DNA of 64,000 nucleotides from NCBI GenBank assembly GCA_018417955.1, contig JACTVC010000023.1, positions 248,001 through 312,000 of the forward strand, written 5' to 3'. Position numbers and translations under genes: made by a program. Each line of letters starts with the position of its first letter. The first letter of the stretch is position 1. Below the pieces are notes generated by a model, which was given only the letters and a program-made list of their open reading frames with translations, was not told where the DNA came from and did no database searches. Source of the DNA: Laccaria trichodermophora (lineage: Eukaryota > Basidiomycota > Agaricomycetes > Agaricales > Hydnangiaceae). Shown one piece after another: positions 59,002-64,000 of this stretch.

Positions 59002-60369
59002 CTAAGCGTTACTGGATGACTTCATTAAAGGTTTCCCAGCAAGTAAAACACCGGGATGAGCAAAGTTTAGGGTGTATATCGCCAAAACGATCATGGCTCC
59101 GTCCAAAACATCTAAATAGCCAACATTAATGCAGGTTAAAGGAGGAGGGAAGGATGACGCACTGAAATAAACTTGCGTCCCGATGATTCGCCCGGTCCAG
59201 CCGTCACTCAGCTCGATTGTACGATATACGGCCCTTGAATATGCGTTAGATCGAAGGTAATCACTGGAGTCGTAATAGCATATGCCCACGTACCGAATGA
59301 AAAGGCATGTTGTGTTAAAGACCAGAGCTAAGCTCATGTGCTTGAGATAACGATCAAAGGTCCCATGCGTTACATCACCCGTGTCCAATCTCACAGGACG
59401 TTTCTTGAAGTAGCGGATGAAAAACTCCGTTGCGCAAAGGGAGTACACGGTGATAGTCACTATTTCGTTGAATTTTCAATATATCATAAGGGATTGTGCG
59501 TGGATGACTTCACGTACAAAGCTGGAATACAATCCCTCCAAGCATGACATTGCCACCCTAGATGAAAGATCGGTCAGAGTAGGATAGAGGGCGCCAAAAA
59601 AATATGATACGCACCACTCTGGGGTCCCGACCATTGGGAACTGCGGTGGCGGCCAAGCCACCTCCCACACCTTGTACAACTAATGAAATAACATCCTGAC
59701 AACGACCATCTGTATGAGTTTTCGTTTTCCCCCAATGCATACGTACTCACGCATGTGCAGAAAAGAATTGTATCTATAATTTCAATTATCAGAAAACCGA
59801 GGGCATACGACGAAATATCATGACTTACACCACTTTGGGCTGAGCCGGCTGTAGCTTGTCCCAAGGCGTTGGATGATTGACCCGAAAATAACGAAGTTAG
59901 CGGCGAGAAGAGGAGTTGGGGCGATGATAGTTGCGCAGATTCTAACGACAATGAGCCGTTCTCCACGAGAGGGGCACAACAGATCCACTTACTGCAACTG
60001 AAATGGAGAGTCAAGGGATGGCGAGAAGTGGGACCACAGTCGGCCTGACCAACCAGCGACCTCAAGCGCTCCGCAAAAGCAGGCTGTCGGTATAAGCCAC
60101 TTCATGCGGTAATAGATCGATTGTGCAGCATGCGCCACTGCAAAAATGTTCAGTTGGGAGAAAGAGATAAATTTCAGTTTGAACATACGAGTGGATATGG
60201 AGAACAGCACGATGAAGACGATTGCCACATACAATGTCGGGACATAGTTGTACGGGGACCCCTCGTGATGAGGGACTGTAGAGGACGACGATACTGGAAG
60301 CATACGAGTCAATAAAATTGCGACATTTACATAAAAAATGACAATCATACCAGTCATGTTTGAAGGCAT
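59002..60369 (-). CDS. RTA1-like seven-transmembrane protein
   Basis: Encodes about 290 residues of the fungal RTA1 (lipid-translocating exporter) family, multi-pass plasma-membrane proteins linked to resistance to toxic amphiphiles and to sphingoid-base handling. About nine exons join in frame from ATG 60369 (MPSNMT) to TAG 59002. Family landmarks: YVPTLYVAIVFIVLFSIST (TM1), GALEVAGWSGR, CATIIAPTPLLAANFVIFG, TILFCTCDVISLVVQGVGGG, GGNVMLGGIVFQL, and the signature AVYRTIELSDGWTGRII followed by the last TM and FAHPGVLL. Intron donors are all GT; the exon TILFCTC is only about 22 nt. The family has no known enzymatic residues. Its substrate cannot be read from sequence. Intact. Confidence 0.92.
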
Positions 60370-61497
60370 CGCTCAATTCAAGAGAGATGAAGTGAACTGA
60401 GGTGGAGGAGAAGGTTGGCAGACTCGACAGAAAGTTCCTAGGGTTAAAAAGGGTGCTTTCCGTTCATTTCCTTCCGTAGTTAATAGACCGATTTGGAAGG
60501 AGTCCACTATCGCAATCCTGGTTGAGTCATGGAGGCTGTGAATGAAATATACGTTCTTGGCATCACCGCTAATCACGGATGAATATAAAGGGTATTTTCC
60601 ACAGATTTGAGGCGTAGGTTCTAGCCGTAAGTTCTAGCCGTAAAGAAGTACCATGTCGAGACACATATCACGAGGGGGAAATGCCGGAAAGGTTCGCCAT
60701 TAGGTGGTAGGATTTCAGCAGAGCAAATCGATTATGGGTGTGCGGGGTGTAAACTGTGGGCGTTAGGCTCGAGTCCCCCAAACTGAAGTGGTGCGTAGGC
60801 CCAATATGAAAGAATTATATTGCTGTAAAGCCGCCTCAGAAAAGGAAGTGAACGGAGTCCGTTCGAGAAAGTTTTGCTGTGCATGTCGCTTGATATATCG
60901 GAGGTAGTAGAGCAAGTGTACGGGAATAAAGACTCGAAGCTGACGATCCGATTTCTGACTCGTCAGTACCTCTAGTCTACGTTGAAGGAACGAATAGCTG
61001 TGTACCAGTTTGGAGTTGTCCCTGGAAGCCCCTGGAAAACTAACCGCGTTTCCGAGCCCGAGTGACCCAAATCCACATTTTCTTGACAGAATTTCGCGGG
61101 TACAGAGAGATTTGTATGAAGAGGCGGTTCAGATCTGTTCGTTTTTGAATCCTTTCGGGCAAGTCGACGTCTGAATCAATTGCAATTACAGAGTCGAGGC
61201 GCTGGCGTGTGGCAGAACTTGAGTAGAAGCTATGCTCAAGGTAACGCATTGAGATTCGAAAAATGAAAGTGAGATCGGACCCAGAGTCCCATGGCTAGGG
61301 AAAGCTGGAGTGGAGGACCTTGAAGTTGGACGAGTTGGACTGCAGCAAGGAAATTGATGTTTACCACTATTTTCATGCGGCCGTCCATGAAAATCAAATT
61401 GTTTTCCCTCTCACAATTGTTCTAAGTATATACATAGTAAGTAGTGAGCCCATCCACTTCCCAATTGAAACTATCTATTCGAAAACCTTTTTAAATC
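60370..61497. other. Spacer with a tiny tandem repeat
   Basis: No gene recognised. At 60618-60643 a 13-nt unit, gttctagccgtaa, occurs twice in tandem. The promoter of the RTA1-like gene lies at the left end. Confidence 0.5.
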
Positions 61498-62885
61498 TTA
61501 AGCTTGAGGCTCAGAATCGAGCCTCCTCCAGGTCAGCTTGCTCTTTAGAAACAGGGCAAGCCACGTTAACGCGAGTAATACAGGAACTTCAACAAGAGGT
61601 CCAATGGTAGCGGCAAGTGCTTGTTCCGAGTTGACGCCAAAAATCGCAATTGCAACGGCGATGGCCAATTCCTAGAACATGGTATCACAGTAAGAGAGAG
61701 GTACGCAAATGAACGTGACGTGAACTGACGAAATTATTGCTTGAAACAGTGAATGCTTGTACGACAGCCAAATCGTATCCAAAGAGGCGGTCCTTTGTTG
61801 CCTCCCGTCTTGAGAGATAAAACATCAAGGCAAACGTGCATGAGAACATTATCGTGAAATAGAGGATCAACGGGACGAAGACGCGGAAGACAGGGCGTAG
61901 GTTGTGGATGATGTGATGTCCTTGATAAGCAAACATGACGAGGATCGTGTAGAGTAGGCCGAGAAGCGCAAGGGGTGAAAAGAATGGGAGGAATTTCTTG
62001 TCGAGGAACTCTTTGCTTGTGAGCGCCCAAACGCTGTAACGGGTGATAACGCCCGCGACGAGCGGGATTCCAAGGTACTAGAAGGAACAAAAGTTACAAT
62101 GATAGCGGAAAGGAAGAAGAGGGAGGGCTGACAATAAGCACAGAGATGGCAGCGTCTCGATAAGATACATGGGCGGTATCTTGTCCACCAATAACGTTGA
62201 TGAACAGCAGTGCAAAAGGCGAAAACAGCACAATTTGAAGGACCGCATTGAACACCACAAGAATAGCGCAGTAGTCACCATCGCCTCTCGCAAGTTGGTT
62301 CCAGATCATGACCATGGCAATACACCGAGCGATACCAACCAGAATCACGCCCGTGCGGTATCCCGGTAAATCGGGAAGCGTGGCCCAGGCGAGCGCGAGC
62401 ATCATGAATGGCCCTATAATCCAATTTAGAACGAAGGAGATGCCGAGGTGGATCCATAGGCGTGAAGACGAGAATACTTTTGGGAGGGTTTCGTATTGAA
62501 CCTTGGTGAGGATGGGCCACATCATGACTACTAGACCAACGGCGATAGCTGGGAAACTTGGCATCAGAATTAAAAAAATCGTTGATATCTAAGAATAACG
62601 TACGAACGGAGACGCTGTCGAACCTAACAGTGTCAAAAGCGTCGCGAATGTGTGGGGCGAATTCGCCAATGACGACCCCGATGATCATGAATATGATGAT
62701 AAGGGGAGTCAATAGCCTGTCTAGAAGCCCAAGCTCCTTAAAGATAGCTATATCATAACGTGGTAAGCAGGAAGTCAAAAAGGGTACATCCACCAACACT
62801 CACCTTCTGGTCTTATCTGGAGACCCTCCCCATTCGGAGCCCATTCCGTCGGTAATGGAGAGTTTGATTCGAGTTTTTCCTTCAT
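61498..62885 (-). CDS. acr3: Arsenite efflux transporter Acr3
   Basis: Encodes 387 residues from five exons that join in frame: 62885-62804, 62747-62604, 62548-62133, 62077-61730, 61671-61498. It belongs to the ACR3 branch of the bile/arsenite/riboflavin transporter superfamily and exports As(III) across the plasma membrane with about ten membrane segments. Motifs: [20 protein letters not shown] (TM1), [36 protein letters not shown] with the essential Cys of TM4, [15 protein letters not shown], and [16 protein letters not shown] followed by [10 protein letters not shown], the most conserved C-terminal block. The start is the first ATG in frame after an upstream TAG. No arsenate reductase or arsenic regulator lies next to it. 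Strong identification. Confidence 0.96.
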
Positions 62886-63253
62886 TGGAGTAGGGAGAAC
62901 TTGATAGGAGGAATGACTGAGTCGCTAGATGTGAGAGGGCTGAAGTAGGAGGCATCCTAGTTGTCGACAATATAGTTGCATGAAGAGTTTGATTTTGATT
63001 TTGATTTTGAAAATCTGGATCAGTCACGGTAACGGAATGCGTCACGAACTGGAATGTGCTTGAAAGTTGACATGCGCTTGGAATCATACATACGCCAGAA
63101 AATCAATGCTATAAAACGTGCGGAAAACACACAAAGAAAGAAAATACAACAGAACACGACGCGACATACGTAATGCAAAAACAATCCAATATCTCCAACA
63201 TACCCAACGATTGATATTGAGGGGGAGCCAGCCCAAATCATGTCCAAATCCAC
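62886..63253. other. acr3 promoter region
   Basis: 368 bp between acr3 and the next gene's stop codon. It holds the acr3 5' UTR with a short ttttga repeat near 62990-63008, plus the 3' UTR of the coiled-coil gene. No coding potential. Confidence 0.5.
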
Positions 63254-64000
63254 TCATACACTCGGCACCAAATTCTCCTTATCCTCCAACACCCCCCTCA
63301 CCTTCTGCACCCCAAAAAACTTCACAGGCGCAAGCGTAGGCGACGCAGGCGGAAGGAGCTGATTCTCAACCTCAATCTCATCAAAGCTCATATCCGTAAC
63401 GCCCCACTCCTCCTCCGGCATCACCTGCTCCAACAAGCTAGGCTGGGCCTTCAACTCCGCGCCCCCCAATCGCATGGGCGAGTCCGCCTCTGACTTGCGA
63501 TTCGCCAGTACGTTCGCGATATAGGACGACGCCAACGACTGCTTTGCTTGTTGGCGCTCGGCGAACGCAGCGGCTGCGCCTCCTGGTGTAGGCTTTGCGG
63601 GCATCAAATTGGAAGAAGGGGGGAGGGTCAAACCCAAGCCCAGAGAATCGAACTTGGAAACGAAGGCTGCGAGGGCTCGACGTTCGTCCTCCAGCTTCGT
63701 CCTGGACTAAAGGGGGGCTCAGTCAACAACGGAAGAAATAACCAGGAAACGAAAAATGTTCTACCTTCTTCTCTTTATCAAGCTCTTTAACAAGCACCTC
63801 AGCCCACCGTTCCTTCTCCTCCCGTTTCCTCACCTCCTCCTCATACTTCTCCACCCACTCCTTCTCCACGTCCTCCCGGACAGCACGCAAAGGCTCGCCA
63901 AGATTCTCCTCATACCCAGCAACAACGATCTCCAGTTCCCTAATAGTCTTACTTTGCTCCGCAATAAGTTTGTCTTTATCACTCTCTGGGGCATTCGCAT
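63254..64000 (-). CDS. C-terminal part of a coiled-coil protein (window edge)
   Basis: Partial gene whose 5' end lies beyond position 64000. Two exons are visible: 64000-63765 and 63706-63254, joined AAG|TCC. The first codes a charged helix with clear heptads (DKLIAEQSKTIRELEIV, KYEEEVRKREEKERWAEVL), a coiled coil. The second begins SRTKLEDERRALAAFVSKFD, then GLTLPPSSNLMPAKPTPGG, and ends KENLVPSV. Such a tail is compatible with a kinesin or another cytoskeletal motor or scaffold, but no motor domain is in view, so the function stays open. The frame is intact across the visible part. Confidence 0.75.

Overview
The window is nuclear DNA of a filamentous basidiomycete, most likely an agaricomycete. 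Genes are packed on both strands and split by many 45-70 nt introns. The host proteins (cofilin, alpha-actinin, the Pob3 FACT subunit, Acr3, RTA1-like, M43 metalloprotease) read as typical fungal members, and two repeat-family gene fragments are of kinds I associate with agaric genomes. Exon structures were worked out by eye from splice signals and family conservation. No database search was run.

Layout. 0-16 kb is a conserved housekeeping block: cofilin and alpha-actinin on the minus strand (two actin regulators 182 bp apart), POB3 diverging from alpha-actinin across 233 bp, a large RA/PH-domain adaptor on the minus strand, and a secreted M43 metalloprotease. 17-29 kb holds a duplicated mitochondrial K+/H+ exchange-related gene (two intact copies and one broken fragment). 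Between the copies lie a 1.8-kb inverted-repeat element carrying two truncated repeat-family genes and a STAND/NLR gene (NB-ARC-like P-loop plus 25 TPRs) inside a nearly CpG-free domain. 30-31 kb is an alpha/beta hydrolase. 31-58 kb carries three intact paralogous amino-acid permeases, all on the minus strand. A nested transposon island (34.9-47.9 kb) separates copies 1 and 2; a hAT-like MITE and a tRNA-like SINE head separate copies 2 and 3. 59-64 kb holds an RTA1-like 7-TM protein, the arsenite transporter Acr3, and the C-terminal end of a coiled-coil protein cut by the window edge.

The transposon island can be read layer by layer. A 665-bp-arm palindrome with a 7-bp target duplication sits inside the terminal repeat of a small TA-flanked element, whose body is also split by Copia element A. 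Immediately to the right a hAT-like MITE with an 8-bp duplication is split by Copia element B. Each Copia element keeps one long reading frame broken by exactly three stops. All six stops are TGA where arginine is expected, the signature of C-to-T decay at CpG. Together with the CpG-free NLR domain and the CpG-poor flank of permease copy 2, this points to cytosine methylation acting on repeats.

The strongest leads are the CpG desert over the NLR, the uniform CGA-to-TGA decay with altered reverse-transcriptase catalytic residues, the inverted-repeat element with convergent DUF6589-like and RecQ-like fragments, and the young giant palindrome.
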